Shown: one piece after another, positions 55,167 through 63,732 of the stretch
Position numbering within the stretch: the first letter of the stretch is position 1
How the letters are laid out: each line of letters begins with the position of its first letter
From: Sphingomonas sp. CROZ-RG-20F-R02-07
Lineage (GTDB): Bacteria > Pseudomonadota > Alphaproteobacteria > Sphingomonadales > Sphingomonadaceae
Reading direction: 5' to 3'
DNA length: 64,000 nt
Assembly: GCF_022662335.1 (NCBI RefSeq)
Contig: NZ_JAKNQJ010000007.1
Location: 1-64,000, forward strand
Notes under the pieces: generated by a model
The model's input: the letters and a program-made list of their open reading frames with translations, nothing else
Databases searched by the model: none
What the model was told of the DNA's origin: nothing
Translations under genes and position numbers: made by a program

Positions 55167-56003
55167 GTGAGCAGCCCCGACATCTTCGATCGCACCGCGC
55201 GCCGCTTGCGCCGCGACCGCGCCGTCCGCGGCTTTGCGGCGCACGATTTCCTGCGCGCCGCCATGATCGAGGGGATCGCAGACCGACTGGATACGGTGAA
55301 GCGCGATTTTGCCGATGTGCTCGATTGCGGCTGCTTCGACGGCGCCTTCGCCCCGCCGCCGGGCGCGCGCGTGGCGCGGGTGGATTCCGGCTTCCTCTTC
55401 GCGTCGCACGCGGGTGGCGTTCAGGCGGACGAGGACCGGCTGCCCTTCGCCGATGCCTCCTTCGATCTGGTGGTAAGCGCCGGAGTGCTCGATCAGGTCG
55501 GCGACCTGCCGGGCGCGCTGAGCCTGATCCGCCGCGTGCTGCGCCCGGACGGGCTGTTTCTCGGCGCCTTCGTCGGCGGCAACAGCCTACCCCGGCTGCG
55601 CGCCGCGCTGCGCACGGCGGAGGCCGATCGGCCCGTCGCGCGGCTCCACCCAATGGTCGACGTGCGCTCCGCCGGCGATCTGCTGATGCGCGCGGGGTTC
55701 GCGCTGCCGGTCGCCGATGTCGAGGCGCTCGAGGTGGGCTATGGCGACATGCTTCGGCTGCTGGGAGATCTTCGCGGGATGGCGGCGAGCAACCTGCTCA
55801 TGGAACGCCGGCCGCTCACCCGCGGCGCGCTCGCCGCAGCCGCGCACGCGTTTTCCGCCGCGGCGGATGCCGACGGGCGGACGCGCGAACATTTCGACCT
55901 GATATTCCTCACCGGCTGGGCGCCCGATCCGTCGCAGCCCAAACCCGCGCGTCGCGGCAGCGCCACCGCGTCGCTGGGCGCAGCGCTCGGGCGCCCCGGC
56001 TAA
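55167..56003 (+). CDS. SAM-dependent methyltransferase-like protein (NDUFAF5/BioC type)
   Basis: This 278-residue protein begins with GTG (VSSPDIFDRTARRLRRDRAV). DVLDCGCFDGAFAPPPGARV is in the place of motif I, with C-G-C rather than G-C-G. DEDRLPFADASFDLVVSAGV and PGALSLIRRVLRPDGLFLGA follow in motifs III and post-III. The pattern fits the C20orf7/NDUFAF5 and BioC group. The degenerate glycine motif may weaken SAM binding. Divergent from comF and convergent with the response-regulator gene, overlapping by 4 bp. Confidence 0.8.
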   Translation: MSSPDIFDRTARRLRRDRAVRGFAAHDFLRAAMIEGIADRLDTVKRDFADVLDCGCFDGAFAPPPGARVARVDSGFLFASHAGGVQADEDRLPFADASFDLVVSAGVLDQVGDLPGALSLIRRVLRPDGLFLGAFVGGNSLPRLRAALRTAEADRPVARLHPMVDVRSAGDLLMRAGFALPVADVEALEVGYGDMLRLLGDLRGMAASNLLMERRPLTRGALAAAAHAFSAAADADGRTREHFDLIFLTGWAPDPSQPKPARRGSATASLGAALGRPG

Positions 56004-56392
56004 GCGATCATCCCGCCGCCCTCGGCACCGCGCGCGAGGATGCGGCCCATCGCATCGAACAGCGCGTCCATCGCCACCGGCTTGAACAGCACCTCGTCCG
56101 CGCCCGCTTCCAGGCAGCGCGCGCGCAGATCGGCGGCGGCATCGGCGGTGACGACGATCACGGGAAGCTTCGCCTTGGCGTCGGTTCGGGCACGGATGTG
56201 GCGGATCGCGGTGATACCGTCCATGCCGGGCATCCGCAGATCGACCAGCACGATGGCATAATCATTCGCGTCGATCAGCGCGAGACCCTCCTCGGCGCTT
56301 TCCGCCTCGGCCATGGTCGCGCCGGCGACGTTCAGCATATCGTGGACGACGCGCCGGTTCATCCGATCGTCCTCGATGAAAAGTACGTTCAT
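56000..56392 (-). CDS. Single-domain response regulator (CheY-like receiver)
   Basis: This 130-residue receiver has NVLFIEDDRMNRRVVHDMLN (acidic pair), AIVLVDLRMPGMDGITAIRH (phospho-acceptor Asp in V-D-L-R-M-P), VIVVTADAAADLRARC and DEVLFKPVAMDALFDAMGR (conserved Lys). No output domain. It lies 66 bp downstream of the large histidine kinase on the same strand, so it is its probable partner. The ATG at 56392 has a weak CGGAA box; an upstream in-frame ATG at 56422 is less likely. Confidence 0.88.
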   Translation of the reverse strand: MNVLFIEDDRMNRRVVHDMLNVAGATMAEAESAEEGLALIDANDYAIVLVDLRMPGMDGITAIRHIRARTDAKAKLPVIVVTADAAADLRARCLEAGADEVLFKPVAMDALFDAMGRILARGAEGGGMIA

Positions 56393-56458
56393 TTCCGGTC
56401 TAATTCCGGGCTGACAATGCATGGGCTTAAATGTATCATATTGGCGCTTCTTATCTGC

Positions 56459-58936
56459 CTACGCCGCATGCGACACAAGCGACTCCGTTACGTTCGACGT
56501 CGTTTTCGGGCCGAATATCGCCGCGGCCAGTGCGCCGCCGCCGATCGGTTTGGCGATTACATGGGCGATGCCGGTTTGCGCCAGATGCCGGCAGCCTTCT
56601 TCGTCCGCTCCCTGCCACAACAATGCGACGCCGGTGCCATGAGGCCGGGCCGCGGCAGCGATCGCCGACACCGTTTCGACCGGATCGCCCGCATCGCGCA
56701 CCGTGGCTTCGTCGAGCAACACCTGCGCGATGCCCCCCGCCGCGATGCACCCGACGGCCTCGTCCATGCTCGCCGCGCATCGCACCAAGCCGACATGCGG
56801 CGCCAGCAGCGTGCGGAACATGCTCCGCCCGATCGGACTGCGATCGACGACCAGCAGCACCGGCCCGTCGCCCTGCGACGCCGCCGCGCACGGCGGCACG
56901 ATGGGCTCGGCGTGCACCAGCGGCAGGGTGACGGTGAAGGTCGCGCCCTCACCCTCCCGACTTGCAACGGCGATATCGCCGCTCATCGCCCGTGCGAGAT
57001 TGCGGCAGATCGCCAGACCGAGCCCCGTGCCGCCGAACCGCCGCGTCGTTCCGGCATCCGCCTGACGGAAGGATTCGAAGATCACCTCCTGCTGCGCCGC
57101 GGCGATGCCGATCCCCGAATCGGATATCGCGATCGCATAATCCTGCGGGCTCACGGCGGCGACCCGCAACCGCACCGCGCCCGACGGGGTGAACTTCAAC
57201 GCATTCGACAACAGGTTGAACATGATCTGCCGCACCCGCGCCGGATCGCCCATGATCCGTCCGGGGCAGTCCGCGAGATCGACCGTGAAGCCCACGCCCT
57301 TGGCCCGCGCCTGATCCTCCCACATCCGAGTCGCGCCCGCGATGGTCTCGGCGAGATCGAAGGCGATATGCTCCAGCGTCAGTTTGCCCGTCTCCATCTT
57401 CGCGACGTCGAGAATATCGTCCACCAGCGTGCGCATCGTCGTGCCGGCGCCATGCACGATCCCGATCCGATCGCGGATGTCCGGCGACAGCCGCGGATCG
57501 GCCAGCATCACCTGAGTCATGCCCAGGATGCCGTTCAGCGGCGTGCGGATCTCGTGGCTGGTCGTGGCGAGGAACTCGGTCTTGGCGGCCAGCGCACGGG
57601 CGAGCGAGGCGTTGGTCACCGCCAGATCGGCGTTAGCGGCATCCACCTTGCGCCTGGCGCGCCGGCCGGTGACCAACGCGAACACAAGCAGCCCGATCAC
57701 GACCACGCTGCTGCCGGCGGCCCCCAGGAAGATCGTGCGCTGCGACTGCGCCCGCGCCCGCTGGAATGCGACGCTGCGACGCAGATCCTCGGCCTGAAGC
57801 TTGGCGATCTTCAGCGCCTGGTTCGCGAAATCGAACCGCGCCGCCATCAGTGCGGTGTTGCTTGACGTGGCGAGCGCGGTCGCCTTGTCGTCCAGCCGCT
57901 TCAGCGCGGCGAGATGGACGAGCGCGTGCTCGGTATCGCCGACAGCGCGATAGGCTTCGTACGCCGTCTGGTGCGCCTCGCGAAAGGTGAGCGTGGTGGT
58001 GTCCGGATCGACGCCCTCGAACCGTTCGCCGATCAGCGTCGCCGCGCGCGCATAGGCATGGTGCTGCAGCGCCGCCTGCGCCGCCAGCCCCACGAACTGC
58101 GACCGCCACACCGCCGCCTCGCCATCGCCGGTGAGCGCATAGCCCCGGCGGATGACGGCATCGGCACCCCCGACATCCCCCGCCTTCAGCCGGACGCGCG
58201 CGATATTGCCGAGAATCCGGGCCCGCAGGAGCGCGCTGCCCATGCGGTCTGCGAGGGCGAGGGCTTTGGCGTATTGGATCTCGGAGTCGCGGAAGCGACC
58301 AAGATCCTGCATGATGAGTCCACGGTTGTTGAAGATGGAGACAGACAAAGCCGCATCCGAGCTATAAATATCTTGCGCTTGATCGAGATACTTCAGCGCT
58401 GAATTGAGATCCTTGGCATCATAATATAGCAACCCCATCGTAACCCGTGTGACAGCCTGTTGCCGGGTATCACCGATGCTGCTGTATACGCGATGAGCGC
58501 CTTGATAATCGGCAAGAGCAAGCGCGGGCTCGCCGCGACTTTGATGGATGCCCCCGCTAGACAGCAGAATATCACCATATAGCCTTCCGGATGGCTTTAA
58601 CTGGAGGGCCAGCTTTTTCGCTCTACTAATCGACAAAGCGGCATTTTTGATATCGTCTACGCGGAGATACGCCTCACCGCGCAGCCAGTCCGCGTTGGCC
58701 ATCACAATGCCGCGTGCTCTGGTATCGGCGATCTTCAGTGCGCAACGGCGAGCATTGACCGCGATCCGACCGGCGGCCCCTGAGTCGGTCTGCATATGCG
58801 CCTTGGCATCGGCAATTACGGCATCGCATGCCGACACTGTTTCTGTCGCTTTACTCTGGCTGAGCAATGCAGCGGGGACGGATAGAAGCGATAGCAGCAC
58901 AGATAGCGCGCTGATGATCCTCACCCGATCAGCCAC
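56459..58936 (-). CDS. TPR-containing membrane histidine kinase with C-terminal receiver-like domain
   Basis: This 825-residue sensor kinase starts at GTG 58936 with a signal peptide (RIISALSVLLSLLSVPAALL). Residues about 40-390 hold helical TPR-like repeats (e.g. ALADYQGAHRVYSSIGDTRQ, SALKYLDQAQDIYSSDAALS). TIFLGAAGSSVVVIGLLVFA is a transmembrane segment around residues 405-430. The HisKA box has His461 (FLATTSHEIRTPLNGIL), then the HATPase N/G boxes (FNLLSNALKF, FGGTGLGLAICRNL). The last 120 residues resemble a receiver, but with ambiguous acidic residues and VIAKPIGG. ATG 59008 would overlap the EAL gene by 80 bp. Periplasmic TPR sensing is inferred. Confidence 0.85.
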   Translation of the reverse strand: MADRVRIISALSVLLSLLSVPAALLSQSKATETVSACDAVIADAKAHMQTDSGAAGRIAVNARRCALKIADTRARGIVMANADWLRGEAYLRVDDIKNAALSISRAKKLALQLKPSGRLYGDILLSSGGIHQSRGEPALALADYQGAHRVYSSIGDTRQQAVTRVTMGLLYYDAKDLNSALKYLDQAQDIYSSDAALSVSIFNNRGLIMQDLGRFRDSEIQYAKALALADRMGSALLRARILGNIARVRLKAGDVGGADAVIRRGYALTGDGEAAVWRSQFVGLAAQAALQHHAYARAATLIGERFEGVDPDTTTLTFREAHQTAYEAYRAVGDTEHALVHLAALKRLDDKATALATSSNTALMAARFDFANQALKIAKLQAEDLRRSVAFQRARAQSQRTIFLGAAGSSVVVIGLLVFALVTGRRARRKVDAANADLAVTNASLARALAAKTEFLATTSHEIRTPLNGILGMTQVMLADPRLSPDIRDRIGIVHGAGTTMRTLVDDILDVAKMETGKLTLEHIAFDLAETIAGATRMWEDQARAKGVGFTVDLADCPGRIMGDPARVRQIMFNLLSNALKFTPSGAVRLRVAAVSPQDYAIAISDSGIGIAAAQQEVIFESFRQADAGTTRRFGGTGLGLAICRNLARAMSGDIAVASREGEGATFTVTLPLVHAEPIVPPCAAASQGDGPVLLVVDRSPIGRSMFRTLLAPHVGLVRCAASMDEAVGCIAAGGIAQVLLDEATVRDAGDPVETVSAIAAAARPHGTGVALLWQGADEEGCRHLAQTGIAHVIAKPIGGGALAAAIFGPKTTSNVTESLVSHAA

Positions 58937-60263
58937 GCGTTCGAACGCTCGACGGCTTGGCGAAGGAAAGTGGAAAATTGGTGACGGATTGAAACGTGCG
59001 ATCCGCATCCAAAAATTGGATAAGAGCCTCTAAACCGATCGGCCGACTGATGAGGAAGCCCTGAATGAGGTCGCAGCCCATCACCGACAACAGCGCCATG
59101 GCCGCGGCGGTTTCGACGCCCTCGGCCACCACTTCCATTTCCATCGCGTGCGCCAGATCGATGGTCGAGCGAACGATCAGTGGGTCGCGGTGGGAACTGG
59201 TAAGCTGCGTGATGAACAGCTTGTCGATCTTCAATTCACGCGCCGGCAATTGCTTGAGATAGGCCAGCGACGACAACCCGGCGCCGTAATCATCGATCGC
59301 GATGACCACCCCGATCTCCGCGAAGATCTTGAGGTGACGGATGGCGCTTTCCGGATCGCGGATCACCGAAGTCTCGGTGATTTCGAAACCCAGCTTCGCA
59401 CCGCTGGTCTTCACCAACGCACAGGCCTCGCGCACGAACGCGCGATCGGCCAGCAACTTGCCGGCGATGTTGATGAAGATCGTGAGATCGTGTCCGTTCG
59501 CCGCCAGAATGGCTTGATCGGTGATGGCCTGGTTGATCGTCCACAGCGTGAGCGGCAGAATGTCGGCGGTCTCTTCCGCCATCGGAATGAAATCGCCTGG
59601 CAGGACCAGGCCGCGGACGGGATGGTTCCAGCGGACCAGCGCCTCGATACTGGCGACCTCCTGACGGCGCAGGTGAACCTTGGGCTGATATTGCAGGAAC
59701 AGCTCGCCCGCCACGATCGCGCCCGACAGATCGCGGGCCAACGCGATCCGGTCGATCGCCGCGGTCACCTCCGCAATGTCGCGCGCGATCGTCGTTCGCT
59801 CGACACGGGCTTCGCGCAACGCGGCTTCCGCCTCTTCTACCAGCCGAACCTCGTCGCATTCATGCGCCATGGCGGCGCTGGCACCCAGCGCGAGATCGAC
59901 GTGATGCGGCTCGCCGTCGATGTCGAGCGGCTTGGCGAAGCCATCGTGGACACGGTTCAGCACCACGTCCAGATCACCACGCGACTCACCCGTGAAGCTG
60001 ATCTCCACGGTATCGCGTGCAGCGATCGCGACACGGCTTTCCGGCAGAATCCGTGCGATCACCTCGGCGACATCCTTCGCCAGCAGGTTCGCGCGGGGCT
60101 GCCCCATGTGGCGCCGCAAAAAGGCGAAATTCGCGATTTCGGCAAAGACGATGAAGCACCAATCATGCCCCCGGAACGCCGAAGCCGTTTGGTCCGGCCC
60201 CGCGATGCCACCCTCTCGGGAACGACCGGTCTTCGTGTCACGATCTGGCCGCGGATCACTCAT
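58929..60263 (-). CDS. EAL-domain cyclic-di-GMP phosphodiesterase with degenerate GGDEF-like region
   Basis: This 444-residue protein carries a weak N-terminal GGDEF-like part (residues about 30-170, without the G-G-D/E-E-F active site). A full EAL domain has IEALVRWNHPVRGLVLPGDF (E-A-L), FINIAGKLLADRAF (Asn), GFEITETSVIRD (Glu), IAIDDYGAGLSSLAYLKQLP (D-D), LKIDKLFITQL (Lys), EVVAEGVETAAAMALL (Glu) and DLIQGFLISRP. All metal and catalytic residues are present, so hydrolysis of c-di-GMP is expected. It begins the operon upstream of the histidine kinase and response regulator, linking a two-component system to c-di-GMP turnover. Confidence 0.88.
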   Translation of the reverse strand: MSDPRPDRDTKTGRSREGGIAGPDQTASAFRGHDWCFIVFAEIANFAFLRRHMGQPRANLLAKDVAEVIARILPESRVAIAARDTVEISFTGESRGDLDVVLNRVHDGFAKPLDIDGEPHHVDLALGASAAMAHECDEVRLVEEAEAALREARVERTTIARDIAEVTAAIDRIALARDLSGAIVAGELFLQYQPKVHLRRQEVASIEALVRWNHPVRGLVLPGDFIPMAEETADILPLTLWTINQAITDQAILAANGHDLTIFINIAGKLLADRAFVREACALVKTSGAKLGFEITETSVIRDPESAIRHLKIFAEIGVVIAIDDYGAGLSSLAYLKQLPARELKIDKLFITQLTSSHRDPLIVRSTIDLAHAMEMEVVAEGVETAAAMALLSVMGCDLIQGFLISRPIGLEALIQFLDADRTFQSVTNFPLSFAKPSSVRTRG

Positions 60264-60418
60264 GCTCCCGGCCTATCGGGTCGGACTGAAGATATCCTTA
60301 ATTTCGGATCGGCGGATCCGGCAACACTATTGCCCCATCGTTACGGGGATTGTTTAAGGTTTCGTTATCCATTATTGTGCGGATGCATCCGAAAGGGTGT
60401 AGAACAAGGGAGACTGGC

Positions 60419-60472
60419 ATGTTGGCATTTCTCATTTCGCTCGTTTACGGCGACGGCCTTCGTCCCTGGTAA
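60419..60472 (+). CDS. Possible 17-residue leader-like peptide, low support
   Basis: ATG at 60419 preceded by AAGGGAG gives MLAFLISLVYGDGLRPW and stop. A good ribosome-binding site sits 8 nt before a tiny hydrophobic peptide in a 370-bp gap. It is short enough to arise by chance. No attenuator run of repeated amino acids is visible. Confidence 0.25.
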   Translation: MLAFLISLVYGDGLRPW

Positions 60473-60483
60473 AGGGATGACTT

Positions 60484-60542
60484 TCGGCCCGAAGGATCGA
60501 GAATCCTTGAATATTCAAGGTTTGAGGTCGTTCGGGCCGGAA
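60484..60542. promoter_or_regulatory. Nested inverted repeats in the EAL/efflux intergenic region
   Basis: The inner perfect palindrome CCTTGAATATTCAAGG lies at 60505-60520. Outside it, TTCGGCCCGAAGGATC (60484-60499) can pair with GGTCGTTCGGGCCGGA (60527-60542). The 370-bp gap (60264-60635) holds no clear gene other than the tiny frame at 60419. The structure could be an operator, a terminator for the plus strand, or a small structured RNA. Confidence 0.45.
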
Positions 60543-60610
60543 TTGCCGCAACATGTTCGAGCCGACTCGCGCGACACCGACATCGAATAGCGATCCGGCG
60601 AATAACGATC

Positions 60611-60627
60611 CGTCTCGGATCGAGACG
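60611..60627 (-). terminator. Hairpin after the efflux operon
   Basis: The arms CGTCTCG and CGAGACG (7 bp) around a 3-nt loop lie 9 nt beyond the stop of the outer-membrane factor gene on the minus strand. There is no U-tract. Possible terminator of the efflux operon. Confidence 0.4.
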
Positions 60628-60635
60628 CTACGCCC

Positions 60636-62126
60636 TCAGCGAGAGGGCCGCGCCGGAACGGGCGTCGTGTCCCAGCCCCCACCCAGCGCCTTGAACAACG
60701 CCGCGGTCTGCTGACGCAGATCGGCATCGCTGGTCGCCAGTTGCTCGCGCGCGCTCAGCACTTGGGCTTCGGCGTTCAGCAGACTGTCCTGCGCCACGAA
60801 ACCCGTGCGATATTGTGCCAGAGTCGCGTTCGCACTGGTCTGCTGATCCGCCAGCGCGCGCTCGAGGGCGGCATGCCGCCGCCGTTCCGCTTCGAGTCGC
60901 GCCAACGCGTCCTCCACGTCCCGAAGCGCCACCAGCACGGTCGAGCGGTAGCGTAGATAGGCTTGTTCGCGGTCTTCGCGCCGGCTCTCGACCGTCGCGC
61001 GCCGCCGTCCGAAATCGACGAGCGGAAACGTCACCGCGCCGGACCCCGTCAGTTGGAGGCTGTCGCGCTCGAACAGGGTGGCGAGCGACGTGGAGATCAG
61101 CTCCGCCACACCCGTCAACGAGAAGCGCGGATAGAGATCCGCCACCGCCACGCCGATATCGGCGTTGGCGGCGGCCAATTGCCGCTCGGCCGCGCGGATA
61201 TCCGGCCGGCGGCGAAGCAGGTCCGACGGCAGGCCCGCGGGAACGACGGGCAGCCCCGCCGCGACGGCGGACGGCGCCGACAGCTCGGTCGCCAGCGCTT
61301 CGGGCGTCGCACCCAGCAGCACGGCCAGGGCATGAACGCGAACGGCCGCATCGCCCTGCACCGGCGCCAGTCGCGCCTCGGCATCGGTGATCCGCCCGCG
61401 CTGGCGGGTCACGTCGATCGGCGGCACGAGGCCGGCCCGCGCGATCTCGCCCGAGATGCCAAGGGCACGGCGCTGCCGATCGATCTCCTGCGCGATCACC
61501 GCGGCCTGCACCTGATCGAGCCGCAGCGCGAAATATCCCTGCGCCACTTCGGCGGCCAGCGTCACCGCCGCGTCGCGCCGCGACCATTCCGCGGCTTCGG
61601 TGCGCGCGCGGGCTGCCTCCACTCCGCGGCGTACGCCACCGAAGATGTCGATTTCCCAGCTCGCGTCGAAGCCCGCGGAGAAGGTGGTGATCCCGCTGCC
61701 CGGCAGCGCGATGCCGGTGTTCGACGCGCCGCCCGACGTACCGCCGCCGCTCGCGCCCGAGAAGAGCTGGGCGAGCGAGGCGAAGCCCGCATTCTTGCTG
61801 AATTCGACATGGCTTGCGCCGCCGGTCGCGCCGAGGGTCGGCAGCCCCTGCGCGCGCGCGGCGATCTCGCCCAGCCGCGCCTGGCGAACGCGCGAGGCGG
61901 CCGCCGCCATGTCGGGATTGCCCGCCAGCGCGCGCGTGACGAGGCCGTCGAGCACCGGATCGCCGAACGCGCGCCACCATGTCGCCGGGTCCACCGCCGC
62001 ACCCGGCGCGGGCTGAGGTTCGACGAACGCCGCTGGCGCATCGACGGCGGGGGGCCGATAGTTCGGCCCGACCGTGCAGCCCGAAAGCGCGACCGCCGCC
62101 AGCAGAACAGCCTTGCGGATCGTCAA
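60636..62126 (-). CDS. Outer-membrane factor lipoprotein of the EmrAB-type efflux system
   Basis: This 496-residue OEP protein starts at TTG 62126 (LTIRKAVLLAAVALSGCTVG), with the lipobox AVALSGC. Two repeats follow, with WWRAFGDPVLDGLVTRALAG, SWEIDIFGGVRRGVEAARAR, GLPSDLLRRRPDIRAAERQL and DLYPRFSLTGVAELI. The TTG start makes a TTGA overlap with the MFS stop, so translation is coupled. A longer open frame extends upstream but is a shadow of the MFS gene. It is the channel for the DHA2 transporter and adaptor upstream, forming a tripartite pump. Confidence 0.85.
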   Translation of the reverse strand: MTIRKAVLLAAVALSGCTVGPNYRPPAVDAPAAFVEPQPAPGAAVDPATWWRAFGDPVLDGLVTRALAGNPDMAAAASRVRQARLGEIAARAQGLPTLGATGGASHVEFSKNAGFASLAQLFSGASGGGTSGGASNTGIALPGSGITTFSAGFDASWEIDIFGGVRRGVEAARARTEAAEWSRRDAAVTLAAEVAQGYFALRLDQVQAAVIAQEIDRQRRALGISGEIARAGLVPPIDVTRQRGRITDAEARLAPVQGDAAVRVHALAVLLGATPEALATELSAPSAVAAGLPVVPAGLPSDLLRRRPDIRAAERQLAAANADIGVAVADLYPRFSLTGVAELISTSLATLFERDSLQLTGSGAVTFPLVDFGRRRATVESRREDREQAYLRYRSTVLVALRDVEDALARLEAERRRHAALERALADQQTSANATLAQYRTGFVAQDSLLNAEAQVLSAREQLATSDADLRQQTAALFKALGGGWDTTPVPARPSR

Positions 62127-63730
62127 TGTCCCATCCCCCCGCCGGCCGGCTTGCCGCCCGATCGATCCACTTTCAAGAACAAGGCGAGCGGCGACAGCAC
62201 GAGCGTCACCACCATGAGCGTACGGAATACGTCGAGAAAGGCGAGCATGTTCGCCTGACGCTGAAGCTGCTGGTACAGCACCGCCATCGGCGTCGTCACC
62301 GCATCGCCCGCGCTGCCCAACACCCGCGTCGCATCGCTCAACCAATTGTTGTAATTGGGATTGAGCGGGTTGGTCACATAGGTAAGGTTCGCCTGCTCGA
62401 CCTGCTGCCGGTTGGCGAACAGCGACTGGGCAAACGCGATGCCGATCGTGCCGCCCAGATTGCGGAAGACGTTCAACAGGCTCGACGCCTGCGCGGTCTG
62501 ATTCTGCCGCAATCCCACATAAGCCACCGCGTTGATCGGAACGAACAGGAACGGCAGCGCCATCGATTGATAGAGGCGCGCGATCGCCGCGTCGGAAAAG
62601 CTGATATCGGCGGTGAAATGCGACAGGTTCCACAGCGCCGCCGCCTGCACCAGCAAGGCCGGGAACAGCATCAGCCGCACATCGACCGATCCCGCCAGCC
62701 GCCCCGCGATCGGCACTGCGACCAGCGTGGCGAAACCGCCGGCGGTCAACGCCAGCCCCGCGTCGAGCGCGCTGTAGCCGAGCACCTGCTGGAGCATCTG
62801 CGGGATCAACTGCGTCGTCCCGAACAAGATCAGGCCCGTCAGCCCCATCAGTGACACGGTGATCGCGAAGTTGCGGTTGCCGAGCAGTTTCAGATCGACG
62901 ACGGGATCGTCCACCGTCAGTTCGCGGATGACGAGCGCGATCAGCGCCAATCCCGCCGTCACGGCGGAGGCGACGATCAGCGGGCTGGCGAACCAATCCT
63001 CGCGCTCGCCGCGATCGAGCGTGATCTCCAGGAAACCGAGCCCCAGCGCCACCAGGATCACGCCCCAATAGTCGATCCGCAGCCCCTTCTTCATGCGCGC
63101 CTGGCGGTCTTCCTCCATCGCCTTGGGCTCGTCGACGAACGTCTCGGCGAGAAAGAACGCCGCGATGCCGATCGGCACGTTGATGAGAAACACCCAGTGC
63201 CAACTGGCATTTTCGGTGATGTAGCCGCCCAGCGACGGGCCGAGCACCGGCCCCACCACCACCACGATGGCGAACGCGGCGAATGCCATGCCGCGTTGCT
63301 TGGGCGGAAACGTATCCGCCAGGATCGACTGTTCGACGGGTGCGAGGCCGCCGCCGCCGATCCCCTGAAGCACGCGCGCGATGACGAGCGTCTGGAGATT
63401 GGGTGCCACGCCGCACAGGAACGAGGCGAGCGTAAAGAGCGCGATCGACAGGAGGAAATAGCGTTTCCGTCCGATCGCGTCGCTCAACCAGCCCGAGATC
63501 GGGATGATGATCGCGTTGGCGACCAGATAGCTCGTCAGCACCCACGTCGCCTGATCGGTCGAGATCGACAGGCCGCCGGCGATATGATCGAGGCTGACAT
63601 TGGCGATCGATGTGTCGAGCACCTCCATGAACGTCGGGATCGAGATGATCGTGACGATCAGCCACGGGCTATAGGGCCCCGCCGCCGAACGCGCGGGGCT
63701 CCAGCCACCGGACGCGGCGGCGCCCGCCAT
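62123..63730 (-). CDS. emrB: DHA2-family MFS multidrug transporter (EmrB-like)
   Basis: This 535-residue inner-membrane protein has about 14 helices, matching EmrB length. TIISIPTFMEVLDTSIANVS carries the D-T-S-I-x-N-V helix 1 motif. TSYLVANAIIIPISGWLSDA and GRKRYFLLSIALFTLASFLC, LQGIGGGGLAPVEQSILADT, and VVGPVLGPSLGGYITENASW (motif C region) follow. It exports drugs or small acids with the proton gradient. The adaptor gene ends 3 bp upstream of its start and the outer-membrane factor overlaps its end. Confidence 0.9.
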   Translation of the reverse strand: MAGAAASGGWSPARSAAGPYSPWLIVTIISIPTFMEVLDTSIANVSLDHIAGGLSISTDQATWVLTSYLVANAIIIPISGWLSDAIGRKRYFLLSIALFTLASFLCGVAPNLQTLVIARVLQGIGGGGLAPVEQSILADTFPPKQRGMAFAAFAIVVVVGPVLGPSLGGYITENASWHWVFLINVPIGIAAFFLAETFVDEPKAMEEDRQARMKKGLRIDYWGVILVALGLGFLEITLDRGEREDWFASPLIVASAVTAGLALIALVIRELTVDDPVVDLKLLGNRNFAITVSLMGLTGLILFGTTQLIPQMLQQVLGYSALDAGLALTAGGFATLVAVPIAGRLAGSVDVRLMLFPALLVQAAALWNLSHFTADISFSDAAIARLYQSMALPFLFVPINAVAYVGLRQNQTAQASSLLNVFRNLGGTIGIAFAQSLFANRQQVEQANLTYVTNPLNPNYNNWLSDATRVLGSAGDAVTTPMAVLYQQLQRQANMLAFLDVFRTLMVVTLVLSPLALFLKVDRSGGKPAGGGMGH

Positions 63731-63732
63731 GC

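Noticed and set aside
55325-57865. An 846-codon plus-strand frame across the methyltransferase and kinase genes
   Set aside because: It crosses two opposed real genes, is Arg/His/Asp-rich and has no domain.
62127-63665. An N-terminal extension of the outer-membrane factor frame upstream of TTG 62126
   Set aside because: The extension is an out-of-frame shadow of the DHA2 transporter. The lipobox signal peptide begins right after the TTG.
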